From Artemia franciscana (lineage: Eukaryota; Arthropoda; Branchiopoda; Anostraca; Artemiidae): a stretch of DNA of 64,000 nucleotides. The stretch is from the NCBI RefSeq assembly GCF_032884065.1, contig NC_088868.1, positions 9,562,234 through 9,626,233 on the forward strand, in the 5' to 3' direction. This document shows, one piece after another, positions 23,345 to 34,263 of the stretch. How positions within the stretch are numbered: position 1 is the stretch's first letter; each line of letters starts with the position of its first letter. A program made the translations under genes and the position numbers. The notes beneath the pieces are model-generated. The model was given only the letters and a program-made list of their open reading frames with translations. It had not been told where the DNA came from and searched no databases.

Positions 23345-26300
23345 CTATATTTCTCCTGTAAACAAGGGTAGAGATATTTAGCTTTGATTGTCTTGCTGGG
23401 TAGGAAAGCTCCTGCATGCCAGATATTACTTTGGTGGCATGTTCAAGCTTAGGACACACAAGTCCCTTATATTGAGGAGTGATGTCTTCAGGGTATTGAG
23501 TGGAAAGAGTATGCTTAATCAGTCCCATAGTTGAACTAACACAAGCAGCATACCTCTTAGCATGAGTGTGAAATTTTAGTTCATTGTCAATAAGGACACC
23601 AAGATTTTTTCCATTATTTACAGGGGAGAGTGGGTGGCCTGAGAAAAATTAAGAGCAACAAGGATTCAGTTTGCCAAAATGAATGATATGGCACTTGGAA
23701 ACATTGAATTCAAGAAGCCAAATCTTAGCCCATTGATCAAGCAGTAAAAAATTAATTGTAGTAGGACATGATCTTCACAGAACAAGGTTGGTCCAAGAAG
23801 CTTCAGTTCGTCAGCATAGAAAGTGGATATGCTGCTGATAATGGAAGGGGCATCATCAATGAAGATATTAAATAATGTAGGACTCAAAACACTTTCCTGA
23901 GGAACTCCACTTAAAACATGCATAGAGGAGGAAAGAATACAATTGCCAGAGTCATCAAATAACTGAACACATTGAGATCACAAATAAAGAAAATCAAGGA
24001 CCCAGAGCGTGACTGCATGTAACTCAATTGCAAGTTGCTTGTGGCAAACTTTGTCAAAAGGTTTAGAAAAGTCAATCAGAATCGTGCCAGCAGGCACATC
24101 CATATTGAGCAACTCAGTGATGTGATCATACAATTCAAAGAGATTGGTATCAACAGATCTTCCTGAATAAATGCTAAGTTGTGAATTGTGCAAAACAATA
24201 TTTGATTCAAGATGTTTAACAACTGCAGAATTGATTATTCTTTCATGAACGTTAACAACTGCTGATGTCATGCTAATGAGTTGAAAATTTTCAGCAAAGT
24301 CTTTTCTACCTTTTTCTATAGGAATGATATGTGAAGTTTTCCAATCCAGAGGTAGTCTTGAGAGATTTAATGATAACTTGAACAGCACAGAAAAAGGTTG
24401 ACACAAAACTGTAGAACATTCATGTAGCATACACAGGTGAATACTGTCTGGACAAGCAGATTTATTCAGTTTGAGGGATATAAGTTCCTTTAGAACTTTT
24501 GTATCAGTAATCAGTTCCATCTTATGTGATACATCATATAAAGGAGGTGTGGGATGAACAATACTGGAATTGGAGGGAAAACATATGAGAATTTTTGGTT
24601 GAAGATTTCAACTTTCTGCTTAGTATCAGCAACAGATTGACTTTGTGCAGGATATATGGGACTGTGCATCTGCTGCAACATTTTTGAGTGGCATAATGCC
24701 AGAAAGATTTAGGGTTATCCTTAACATCCTCCGCCATTTTTCTTCAAACCTTCTCTTCAACTCCTTTATTTGGTTGGTTGTCTAATTATGAAAAGCTTTG
24801 AAAACTTGATAATTTTCTGTTGTCTTATTTTTTCTATAGCAATTCTATGCTTGGTGTTTTCTGTTGATGAGCTTATTATTTTGGTAGTTAAAAAAGGTAA
24901 AAATTTTGCCTGTTTTGCCCAAAATATTCTGGTGCAATATTTTTCAGCATGCAGAATTTTCATTTTTACATTTGACCAACTCTCAATCAATATCATCAGT
25001 AAAAAGCTTTTTCCAGTTGACATTGGCAGGTCTTTTGGAGCCTAGTTTGTAGTTGACATATTTTTGTTGCTTAGAAGAAGGTTGTTTGGTATGCAGAACA
25101 TAGCTCGAAAATAATTACAATAAGTATGGTTATTACATTCTTAATAAGAAGGTCAGGATTACTGAGAACAACCAGATCAAGAGTGTTGAAAACTTGACCT
25201 TCCCTGAAACGAGTTGGTTGTGATATTGTTTGACAGAGAGAATTATCAGAGAAGGCAGACGAAAATGGAGAATCTCTAGTGCAAAAACCAGATCCATCAA
25301 TCCATTGGATTTCAGGAGGGCTAAAGTCACCCAGCAGGACAAATCATAACAAGCAAAATTGGACATCACATGTGATAACACAGGTCTAGCTGCAAAATTA
25401 GATTAAGAGTCCAAAACACAGGGAGCATTGGGGCTTCTATTAACAAAACCCATTACCATAGAAATTGTTTATATCCAAATGACTCAATTCTATCAGCAGT
25501 CAGAGAGCTTAAATGAATGGAGCTAGCCTCTTACATATAAGCACACTCCTCTGTGGCTAAGTGGGGAATCCAGGTTAGAAAAGAGTTGGCAACAATTGAT
25601 TTTGATTTCATCAAGTGACAAGACTGACATAGTGTCTTTTTGTGAAACATCTGCAGTTGCTGTAACATCCACTTCTTCCGTTATCATACAAAAGGAAAGC
25701 TCAGAAAGCTTATTAGGGAGGCTATCAACATTGGAGCTAAGGAATTTCATTCCTTGTGAGGTAGGAATGTGAGAGATTGAACTCATGACCTTAGGATTAT
25801 GAGACTTACCCTCTGCCAACTAGCCACCAAGGCTTTACACAAGTACAAAATTTGGTGATGCAAGTCCATAAACATTTAAACAATTAACAGAAGTAGAAGG
25901 AAGCACAGACATTAGTGGGACATTGGAGAAGTTGGGGGGATCACTCCAACTGGCAAGTTTATTTTTAATGATGGCATCCTTGCAAATTATCAAATCCCCT
26001 TCTCCATTAGCTTTTCTGTGTTTCAACTCCTCAACTAGAGCTCTGTGCTTTATTTGATCTTCTGTTGAAACAGAGCACACTAACTGTAGTGAATTTTTAA
26101 CCCTATTGACAATATCAATAGCCTCAGCGGAAATGTCACTTTTAATGTCAGTTCTCAGTTGGGAAAGTGTTTGGGATTACTGACTAGTGATGGCAAACTC
26201 CTTCTTGAGATCTTTCCTGAAATATTTCAAGGAATTATCCATAACAGAAGCTAGCTTTTCTATCATAGCCTGCTCACTAAAGGGCAGAGGGTTGACTTTG

Positions 26301-26400
26301 CATGCTGGACAAAACCACAAACAAGCAAGTGATTGTATCTATTATCCTAAATAATTTTTACTTACCAGGAGACAGGTCTAGACAATCACTACAAATCAAC
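23345..26400 (-). mobile_element. CR1-like LINE, main part (ORF1 to reverse transcriptase), degenerate
   Basis: Minus-strand order: a PHD-finger-like start (LICSDC near 26390, WFCPAC near 26310), then the end of ORF1 (EDQIKHRALVEELKHRKANG at 26060-26000). An APE-type endonuclease follows (KFLSSNVDSLPNKLSELS near 25745; GDFSPPEIQW and QPTRFREGQVFNTLDLV at 25340-25170). The reverse transcriptase comes next (LDWKTSHIIPIEKGRKDF, GTILIDFSKPFDKV, LSGVPQESVLSPTLF, then FYADELKLLG at about 23810) and LGLIKHTLS-like thumb sequence near 23520. Stops and frameshifts are many, and the YADD-type box reads YADE. The 3' end lies at 20330-20789. Confidence 0.85.
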
Positions 26401-27325
26401 TTCTCATAGTTTGTGCATTGACAAAAATGGTGCTATTCATTTTGGCAAGTACAACCCAGATTTCAAGCATACTATGGTCAATCCAGCTGTGAATAACATT
26501 CAAGAGCTGCAAAGTGTGGATGAAGAAAGAGATCTTGTATCATCCTTGACAACTAGTGTAAATTCTATTCAAACTGCAAGAAGACTGGGTCTCATGCAAA
26601 CTTTGTCCTAGCATTCTTAAATAAAACTATATCCAGTAGATCTCCCTGTGTTTTCATGTGGTTGTAAAAGATGCTTGTTAGACCATTGCTTGATTTTTGA
26701 ATGTGCATAGCATAACCAGGATAGAGAGGTGATGTACAGCTTTTGGAAGGGGTAAAAAGGAGAGCCACAAAGACAGTATCTAAGATGAGACATGAGCCTT
26801 ATGATGAACGTTTGAAGGAGCTGAAATTACCTACACTGGTTTACTGAAAACAAAGAGCTGATATGCTTATGACATATAAGCTTACTTCACATGAAGTCCT
26901 ATCCCCCAAGTTGTTTGTCAATTTCCCAAAATATTAGCACTGACAGGAGAGGACATTCAAAGAAGCTGTTCAAGCCATCTGTCAAAATCCAACAAAGGCA
27001 ACAGTTTTTCTCTAGCTGTGAAGTAAACCACTGGAATAGTCTCTTAAATACAACAGTCTCAGCACTCAATGATGAAGTTTTCAAGAAGTAGATGTCAAAT
27101 GGAATAGTGTTCCCTGGAAGTACCAGTGATGCATTTGATGATTAATCATTAACATCATCAAGTATAGAGCATTTAACAGGATCAAGATTGATCTGAAGTG
27201 CAAATTAAGGTATGGCTGATAACCCCTCATCCAATTCTGTAGAACAGACAGCACACCTATCATGGCCTTTGACTGGGCTTACTTTGTTTGCACTTTGTAT
27301 TGCTGAATATAATAAATTCAGCTAA
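26401..27325 (+). mobile_element. 5'-truncated CR1-like LINE, 3' part
   Basis: The plus strand reads the late reverse transcriptase and C-terminal region across several frames: IHFGKYNPDFKHTMVNP, then near 26730 VQLLEGVKRRATKTVSKMRH and RLKELKLPTLVY, and near 26950 TGEDIQRSCSS followed by a WNSL-like block. It ends near 27325 in AATATAATAAATTCAGCTAA, like a CR1 3' tail. It abuts the previous LINE head to head. Confidence 0.75.
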
Positions 27326-27929
27326 ATCAGGTAAGTGAAACTAAATAAGTCCAGGATAGGTGCTAGGCTACTACCTAGACAAATCAAAACCTCTTCTCAA
27401 ATCTATAAAATCCAACAAAAAACAGCATTTATTCTGTTTCACAGCACTGGTATAAGATTAAGTCTATCTAAGGTAGAAACGTTTGTCATTAGGATGTGTT
27501 TTTCTTACTTTATGATCCTGTGTCAGAGATTAGACAGCATTGATTAGGCTAAAAATGTGTGATCAAGATAAGGCTCTACTGTTCTCTATCAGTATACCTA
27601 AAATTTTGAGAGTTGTGAATGATGAAAATTTTCCAGCTAATCACATATTTGTGACACATCTGCAGGTGAAATAATCCACTTTCTAGGTGGTATGATAGCC
27701 TAGACATTTTACAACATTTTACCAGTTAAAGAGTGGATTAGCTAGCCAACTACTAGGGATCTTACCTTAATATGGATTACATGTTTGGGTAAGGATAGGT
27801 TAAATTTGAATTTGCAATTTTTGAAGAGGATAATAAATGGATCAAGGGATGGTTTATAGTTTATTGTTCAGTTTATTAGTTGGTCATTTATGTGAATTGT
27901 TCAAAATTCACTGATAACATAAAGATTTT
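27326..27929. other. PSMA7 intron 1, nothing recognised
   Basis: AT-rich, no domain, no element boundary seen. Confidence 0.4.
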
Positions 27930-28598
27930 TAAAGGTCATCAAAGGTCAGTACCCCTAGAGGGAGAAAGAATAGAGATAGGCACTTCAAAATACCTTCTCA
28001 GGACATACTTTAGTCTGTAAACCCATCTCTGAAAGATTCCTTTTTTTAACACAACACCTTTACAAGAAAGCAAAAAGTAGCTTGTTAAGAAATAATCAAC
28101 ATCAAGTGATATTTTCACTTTTATCCTAGCTAAATTATGTTGTAGTCTGCAAATTTACCCAACCTTTTACATCTGCACTATTTCTACTATTGAGTAATAG
28201 CATTACCCAGTTAAATCAAGTAATCTACTAAAACATTCTTCTTATTAACCAATTCCACCTTCATTTGTCCCTAGCCTAACAAAAACAACAAATATTATTT
28301 AAAGACATAGGCCTAGATGAAAATAGAAGTCAAAATGAAAAAATTTGTTATAGGCCTACTAAAGTTGTTTAATGCAATTCTTGGTAAAATTGTAGTTTAG
28401 ATACTTTTTGCTATCATGGAAAGGGATTTGGAAAATAAATTTTCAGGGATAGTCCACAGACTGAAGTATGTCCTGGGGAGGGGGGGGGGGTTGAAGTATC
28501 TACCAGCACTCCTTCTCCCTCTTGATGGCAATGACCTTTAAAAATGCCTGTATTATAAAAGTGAAACCATGCAAAATATGTCTTCTGCTTAAATGAAG
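27930..28598. repeat. Fragments of MITE family C
   Basis: Blocks typical of the 50673-51288 MITE (CTAGAGGGAGAAAG, ACCTTCTCAGGACATACTTT, GTGAAACCATGCAAAATATG) occur near 27955, 27990 and 28560, diverged and rearranged. The next copy appears to have inserted at 28599 inside one of them. Confidence 0.55.
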
Positions 28599-29205
28599 GG
28601 TAAAATTCTAGTTAATTGACTTCTTGCTAGCTTGGAAAGTGTTCAGGTTAGGAAAATGAAACTTTCAGGGACGAAACTACAGATTAAAGTATGTCCCAGG
28701 AAGATATTTTGAAGCAACTACCTCTACTCCTTCTCCCTCTAGAGGCCCCTGACCTTTGATGACCTTTAAAAACTATGTGTGTTATAAAAGTGAAACCTTG
28801 CAAAATAGATTTTCTACTTAATTGAAGTACAACAAAATTGTTTTCAGCTTCATAACTTTGTTGAATTCCATTTTATAAGGTTTTAAAGATATGTAAATAC
28901 ATTTCCTAAATTCTAAAAATAAAACATTGATATGGCTCAAAATTCTACTCAAATAAAAGGAATTGCGTTTTCAGAACTAAAGGCAGAGAAAAAGTAACTG
29001 GTAACTGAAAATTAAGGCAAAATGTTGTTTTGTCATAATTTCAATAGGTATAGACCTGTCATGTAGGCAAATTTCAGGGCCCTCTAGAAGGAGGAGGAGT
29101 AGAGGTGGGTAGTTTAAAATACCTTCCCAGGATTTAGCCTGTATACCCATCCCTAAACATTCCATTTTCCTAACCTAACCCCTTTCCAAGATACTAGAAT
29201 TTTAC
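28599..29205. mobile_element. MITE family C, near-complete copy
   Basis: About 607 bp between terminal inverted repeats GGTAAAATTCTAGTTAATTG (left) and its diverged complement ending GAATTTTAC. The inside matches the clean copy at 50673-51288 in reverse orientation, including CCTAAATT followed by an A-rich stretch and ATTGATATGGCTCAAAATTC. No clear target duplication remains. Confidence 0.7.
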
Positions 29206-29938
29206 TGCCTTTTTTTATGTTCCTTACAAATATAATGATCACTTCCACCATAAATTAAAATTTAAGTGCCTTTTAACCTAACCCAACCTATCTTATAATA
29301 AATAATTTTAGCACTGAGAAAATGTAGCATTTTTTTTAAACAATGGAAAAGATGGCACTGAGAAAACATAGTATTATTTTGTGGAAAATGAGAAATAAGT
29401 CATACTTTAATTGAAAATTTGTCACAGTATTATTTTGTGGAAAATGAGTAATAAGTCATACTTTAATTGAAAATTTGTCATTTTTAAGAGCTCAAAAAGT
29501 GCTTTAATTTGAATTTACAATAGAAGAAATTATTATATTCATAAAGAACATAGAAATAGGCACCAAGTGGTATATTCACTTTATTGGTAAATCAGTTATA
29601 TGAACTGTCATAATTTGTTGAAAATTCATAATTTTTAAGAGGTCAAAAAGTGCTTCAATTTGAATTTACAGTAGAAGTGACTATTTTATTTGTATAGAGC
29701 ATAAAAAAGCATTTAGTGGTATATTCACTTTATAGGAAAGCCAGTTGTATGAACTGCTTTTATTTTACCCTAGTTTACCAACTCTTTGCTATCTTGGAAT
29801 GAGGTTAGGCTAGGAAAATGAAATTTTCAGTAATGAATCCAGGGCCAAAAGCATAGGCTACTCTGGGAAGGTATTGCCAAGCTTTGTTAACCATCTTCTG
29901 ATTTCTAAGTCTTAGAAATTTGCCTACTTGAAAACTGC
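29206..29938. repeat. Two local tandem duplications
   Basis: A segment containing GTATTATTTTGTGGAAAATG and AATAAGTCATACTTTAATTG is duplicated in tandem at about 29370-29481. A longer segment (TTTTTAAGAG...CAAAAAGTGCTT...TTTGAATTTACA...GGTATATTCACTTTA) is duplicated at about 29480-29760, more diverged. Old MITE-like sequence follows. No genes. Confidence 0.7.
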
Positions 29939-30715
29939 TTTAAAAGGTCAATGTTCCTATTACCTGAACCATAGTTTAGGGTCATGAAACTATTGTTAAT
30001 TGATACATTTTGACTTTTTGAACATCTTTTCTCTCTTGCAAAACTACCATCACCATTATGGAGTTGTTCTAGCCCAAATATTCTTGTATTTACACACATA
30101 GAATTATAATCATTTCCATTTTTGTTGATCTAATATTTGAAATTGCAAATCTGTAATAGTTTAGAAACAAATTTGGGCTATATATTTGCACATTAGGGGG
30201 TGGGGGTAAAGCATAGCATATATTAAATATGTAAATTAACCCTTGCTGTATTTAATATATGCTATGCTTTAACCCCCCCCCCCCAATGTACAAATATATA
30301 ATAACTCCATAACAGTGAGTTTGAAGTAGTTTTGCAAGAGAGAAAAAAAAGGTAAAGGATATGGCATTAGACTTCACAGTCTGTACTGGTGGTGCTGATC
30401 TCCATTTCTTGGCCCTTCAGCCAGGAAGTGCAATGGGGAGTTGGGAGCCGGCCATCATGTGCTTTTGCACACCCTTCCTCTTTACCTTCCCCAGATTTCT
30501 CCAGGTACCCATTTAGAGCTGGGTCAACTCTGGCTAAGCTTACAGAGTCATGCCACTGACCCCCATCCCAAACCAAAGAATTGGGTACACCAGGACTAAA
30601 AAAGTCAAAACATTTTTGTTTGAACAAAAATGTTCAAGAAGTCAAAATGCATCTATTAACAACAGTTTCATGACCCTAAACAACTGTTCAGGTAATAGGA
30701 ACATTGACCCTTTAA
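29939..30715. repeat. Long palindrome with an insertion in one arm
   Basis: The left arm runs from 29939 to about 30231 and the right arm from about 30249 to 30715. They pair outward from a 17-bp centre: AGCATAGCATATATTAAATA pairs with TATTTAATATATGCTATGCT. Outer landmarks are GTCAATGTTCCTATTACCTG on the left and CAGGTAATAGGAACATTGAC on the right. The right arm is longer because of the insert at 30348-30630. Confidence 0.85.
30348..30630 (-). mobile_element. SINE-like insertion (tRNA-derived, probable)
   Basis: This stretch is absent from the other arm of the palindrome. It is GC-richer than its surroundings. On the minus strand it has an A-box-like GGTCAGTGGCATGA, a CTCTG...CAGAG stem that could be an anticodon arm, and a B-box-like GAGTTGACCCAG, followed by ATGGGTACCTGGAGAAATCT. 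This order fits a tRNA-derived SINE head. I cannot name the family. An 86-codon open frame over it is not a gene. Confidence 0.5.
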
Positions 30716-30950
30716 AATACCTTCCTGGGGCATACTTCAGCCTGTAAACCCATCCCTGAAAGTTTCATTTTCTTAACCTAAACCCTTTCCAAGATAGCAA
30801 GATGTCAATTAACTAGAATTTTACCAAATGAAGTACAACAAAACTGTTTTCAGCTTCACAACTTTGTTCAATCCCAATTTATGAGGTTTCAAAGATCTAC
30901 AAATACATTTCCTAAATTTAGAAATAACCCTATGTTATGGATTAAAATTT

Positions 30951-33531
30951 GGTAAAATTCTAGTTAATTGACTTCTTGCTATCTCAAAAAGGGTTTAGTT
31001 TAGGAAAATGAAACTTTCAGGGATGAATCTACATACTAAAGTATGTCCCAGGAAGGTATTTTGAAACAACTACCTCTACTCCTTCTCCCTCTAGAGGGCC
31101 CTGACCTTTGAAAATATGTGTGTTATAAAAGTGAAACCTTGCAAAATAGATGTTCTGCTTAATTGAAGTACAACAAAATTGTTTTCAGCTTCATAACTTT
31201 GCTCAATTCTATTTTATAAGGTTTTAAAGATATGCAAATACATTTCCTAAATTTTGAATAAAAAACAAGAGCTAAGAGCTCATATGGCACTTGTGACGAG
31301 GTCGGAAGAGCCGAGAGCTCATATGGTACGAGGTCGGAAGAGCCAAGAGCTCATTTGGACGAGGTCGGAAGAGCCGAGAGCTCATATGGTACGAGGTCGG
31401 AAGAGCCAAGAGCCAAGAGCTCATTTGGCACTTGTGAGAAGGTCAGAACCTAAAGTTAAACTTTATAGCACAAGATCCTTCTAAATATCAAATTTCATTA
31501 AGATCTGGTCACCCTTTCGTAAGTTACAAATACCTCAATTTTCAAAATTACCTCCCCCCTCCCAATTCCACCAAAGAGAGCAGATCCGGTCCAGTTATGT
31601 CAGTCACGTATCTTAGACAGGTTTCTATTCTTCCCATCCAGTTTCATCCTGATCTCACCGCTTTAAGTATTTTCTAAGATTTCCAGTCCCCCCAACTGCC
31701 CCCCCCCAATTACGTTTGATCCGGTTGAGATTTAAAATAAGATATCAGAGTTACGAGGTCCTTCTAAATATGAAGTTTCATGAAGATCCGATCACTCCTT
31801 CGTAAGTTAAAAATACGTTATTTTTCTTATTTTTCAGAATTACCCCCCCCCCCCCCCGCAATTGAGCGGATCCGTTCCAATTATGTAAATTATGTATGCA
31901 AGACTTTTGCTTATTTTTCCAACCAAGTTTCATCCCAATCCCTCCAATCTAAGCGTTTCCCATCATTTTAGGTCTCCCCACCCCAAACTTCCCCCAATGT
32001 CACCAGATCCGGTCAGGATTTAAAATAAGAGCTTTGAGCCACGATATCCTTCTAAAAATCAAATTTCATGGAGATCCAATCACCCGTTCGTAAGTTAAAA
32101 ATACCTCATTTTTTCTAATTTTTCAGAATTAACCCCCCCCCCCAACTACCCAAAAGAGAGCGGATCCGTTCCGTTTATGTCAATCATCTATCTAGGACTT
32201 GTGTTTATTTTTCCCACCATGTTTCATCCCGATCCCTCCACTCTAAGTGTTTTCCAAGTTTTAGGTTCCCCCTCCCAACTCCCCGCCCCCATCACAAGAT
32301 TTGGTCGGGATTTAAAATAAGAGCTCTAAGACACGATATCCTTCTAAACATCAAATTTCATTGAGATCCGATCACCCGTTCGCAAGTTGAAAATACCTCA
32401 TTTTTCTAATTTTTAAGACTTACTCCCCCCCCCCCAACTACCCCAAAGAGAACAAATAAGTTCCGATTATGTCAATCATGTATCTAGGACTTGCGCTTAT
32501 TTTTCCCATCAAGTTTCATCCCGATCCCTCTACTCTAAGTGTTTTCCAAGATTTTAGGTTTCCCCCCTCCAACTCCCCCCAATGTCATCAGACCCAGTCG
32601 GGATTTAAAATAAGAGCTCTGAGACACAATATCATTTCAAACATCAAATTTCATTAAGATCCAATCACCCGCTCATAAGTTAAAAATACTTCATTTTTTC
32701 TATTTTTCCGAATTAACCGGCCCCTACTCCCTCCCCCCAGATGGTCAAATCGGGAAAACGACTATTTCTAATTTAATCTGGTCCGGTCCCTGATACGCTT
32801 GCCAAATTTCATCGTCCTAGCTTACCTGGAAGTGCCTAAAGTAGCAAAACCGGGACTTTAGGTTTTCCCCCTCCGACTCCCCCCAATGTCATCAGATCCG
32901 GTCGGGATTTAAAATAAAAGCTCTAAGACACAATATCATTCCAAACATGAAATTTCATTAAGATCCAAATACCCGCTGATAAGTTAAAAATACTTCATTT
33001 TTTCTATTTTTTGCGAATTAACCGGGCCCCCACTCCCCCCCAGATGGTCAAATCGGGAAAACGACTATTTCTAATTTAATCTGGTGCGGTCCCTGATACG
33101 CTTGCCAAATTTCATCGTCCTAGCTTACCTGGAAGTGCCTAAAGTAGCAAAACCGGGACAGACCGACAGACAGACCGACAGAATTGGCGACTGCTATATG
33201 TCACTTGGTTAATACCAAGTGCCATAAAAATTGATATGGCTCAAAATTCTACTCAAATATCAAGAATTGCATTTTCAGATCTAAAGGCAGAGAAAAAGCA
33301 ACTAGCAACTGAAAATTAAGGTAAAATGTTGTTTTGTCAAAATTTCAATAGGTATAGACCTGTCATGTAGGCAAATTTTAGGGCCCTCTAGAGGGAGAAG
33401 GAGTGGAGGTGGGTACTTTAAAATACCTTCCCATGACATACTTTAGCCTGCAGACCCATCCCTGAAAGTTTCATTTTCCTAACTTAAACCCTTTCTGAGA
33501 TAGCAAGAAGTCAATTAACTAGAATTTTACC
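30951..33531. mobile_element. MITE family C copy split by a C-rich element
   Basis: The left half (30951-31263) starts GGTAAAATTCTAGTTAATTG. The right half (33231-33531) ends ACTAGAATTTTACC. Together they rebuild the same element as 50673-51288. Flanks read TTAAAATTT and TTAAAATTC, consistent with a worn 8-bp duplication offset by one base. The middle is the element at 31264-33230. Confidence 0.8.
31264..33230 (+). mobile_element. C-rich hairpin-ended repeat element, full-length copy
   Basis: About 1.97 kb. The head is AACAAGAGCTAAGAGCTCAT, followed by four or five 34-38-bp tandem units (GAGCTCATATGG...GACGAGGTCGGAAGAGCC, 31270-31440). Then come about six roughly 300-bp units, then a doubled end block with GACCGACAGACAGACCGACA. 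The terminal hairpin CACTTGGTTAATACCAAGTG (33202-33221) and tail CCATAAAAA close it. No protein-coding capacity. It is inserted in an A-rich run of a MITE. Confidence 0.85.
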
Positions 33532-34042
<511 letters not shown>

Positions 34043-34159
34043 TTATTAAGCTGTAGTAAATTTAAATCTGGCAAGTCAGGTACGTTTTGGTTAGAACGTG
34101 AACATAATCGCCATCTTAAAATTCGTTAGATTTCACTTAGGCTCTGCTGTCAGCAAAGT

Positions 34160-34173
34160 TTTTCCATAGCAAC
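34160..34173 (+). promoter_or_regulatory. Candidate RFX X-box in the PSMA7-WDR19 divergent promoter
   Basis: The 14-mer TTTTCCATAGCAAC matches the animal X-box consensus GTYNCCATRGNAAC at 11 of 12 defined positions; only the first base differs. It lies 127 bp upstream of the PSMA7 ATG and just left of a possible WDR19 non-coding first exon. RFX factors drive many IFT genes in worms, flies and vertebrates, so an X-box beside WDR19 is biologically sensible. The motif is short and a chance match is possible. Confidence 0.45.
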
Positions 34174-34179
34174 CAAAAC

Positions 34180-34257
34180 ACAAACAAAAGAAAATAAATA
34201 AGAAGGATTTTCAACATAACCAGCCTTTCTTTCACTGTGCAATACATTTCAGAATAA
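34180..34257 (+). other. WDR19: Possible non-coding first exon of WDR19 (ends at a GTAAGT donor)
   Basis: WDR19 coding begins at 37511, only 7 bases after a strong splice acceptor (T-rich tract, TTTTTTAG, exon from 37504), so a 5' UTR exon must exist upstream. The best donor seen is GTAAGT at 34258-34263, about 85 bp downstream of the X-box-like site. The stretch before it contains no plus-strand ATG, as expected of a leader. The left end is a guess. If right, the leader intron is 34258-37503. Other donors in the gap cannot be excluded. Confidence 0.3.
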
Positions 34258-34263
34258 GTAAGT

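Noticed and set aside
30367-30627. 86-codon minus-strand frame
   Set aside because: Coincides with the SINE-like insert that interrupts the palindrome.
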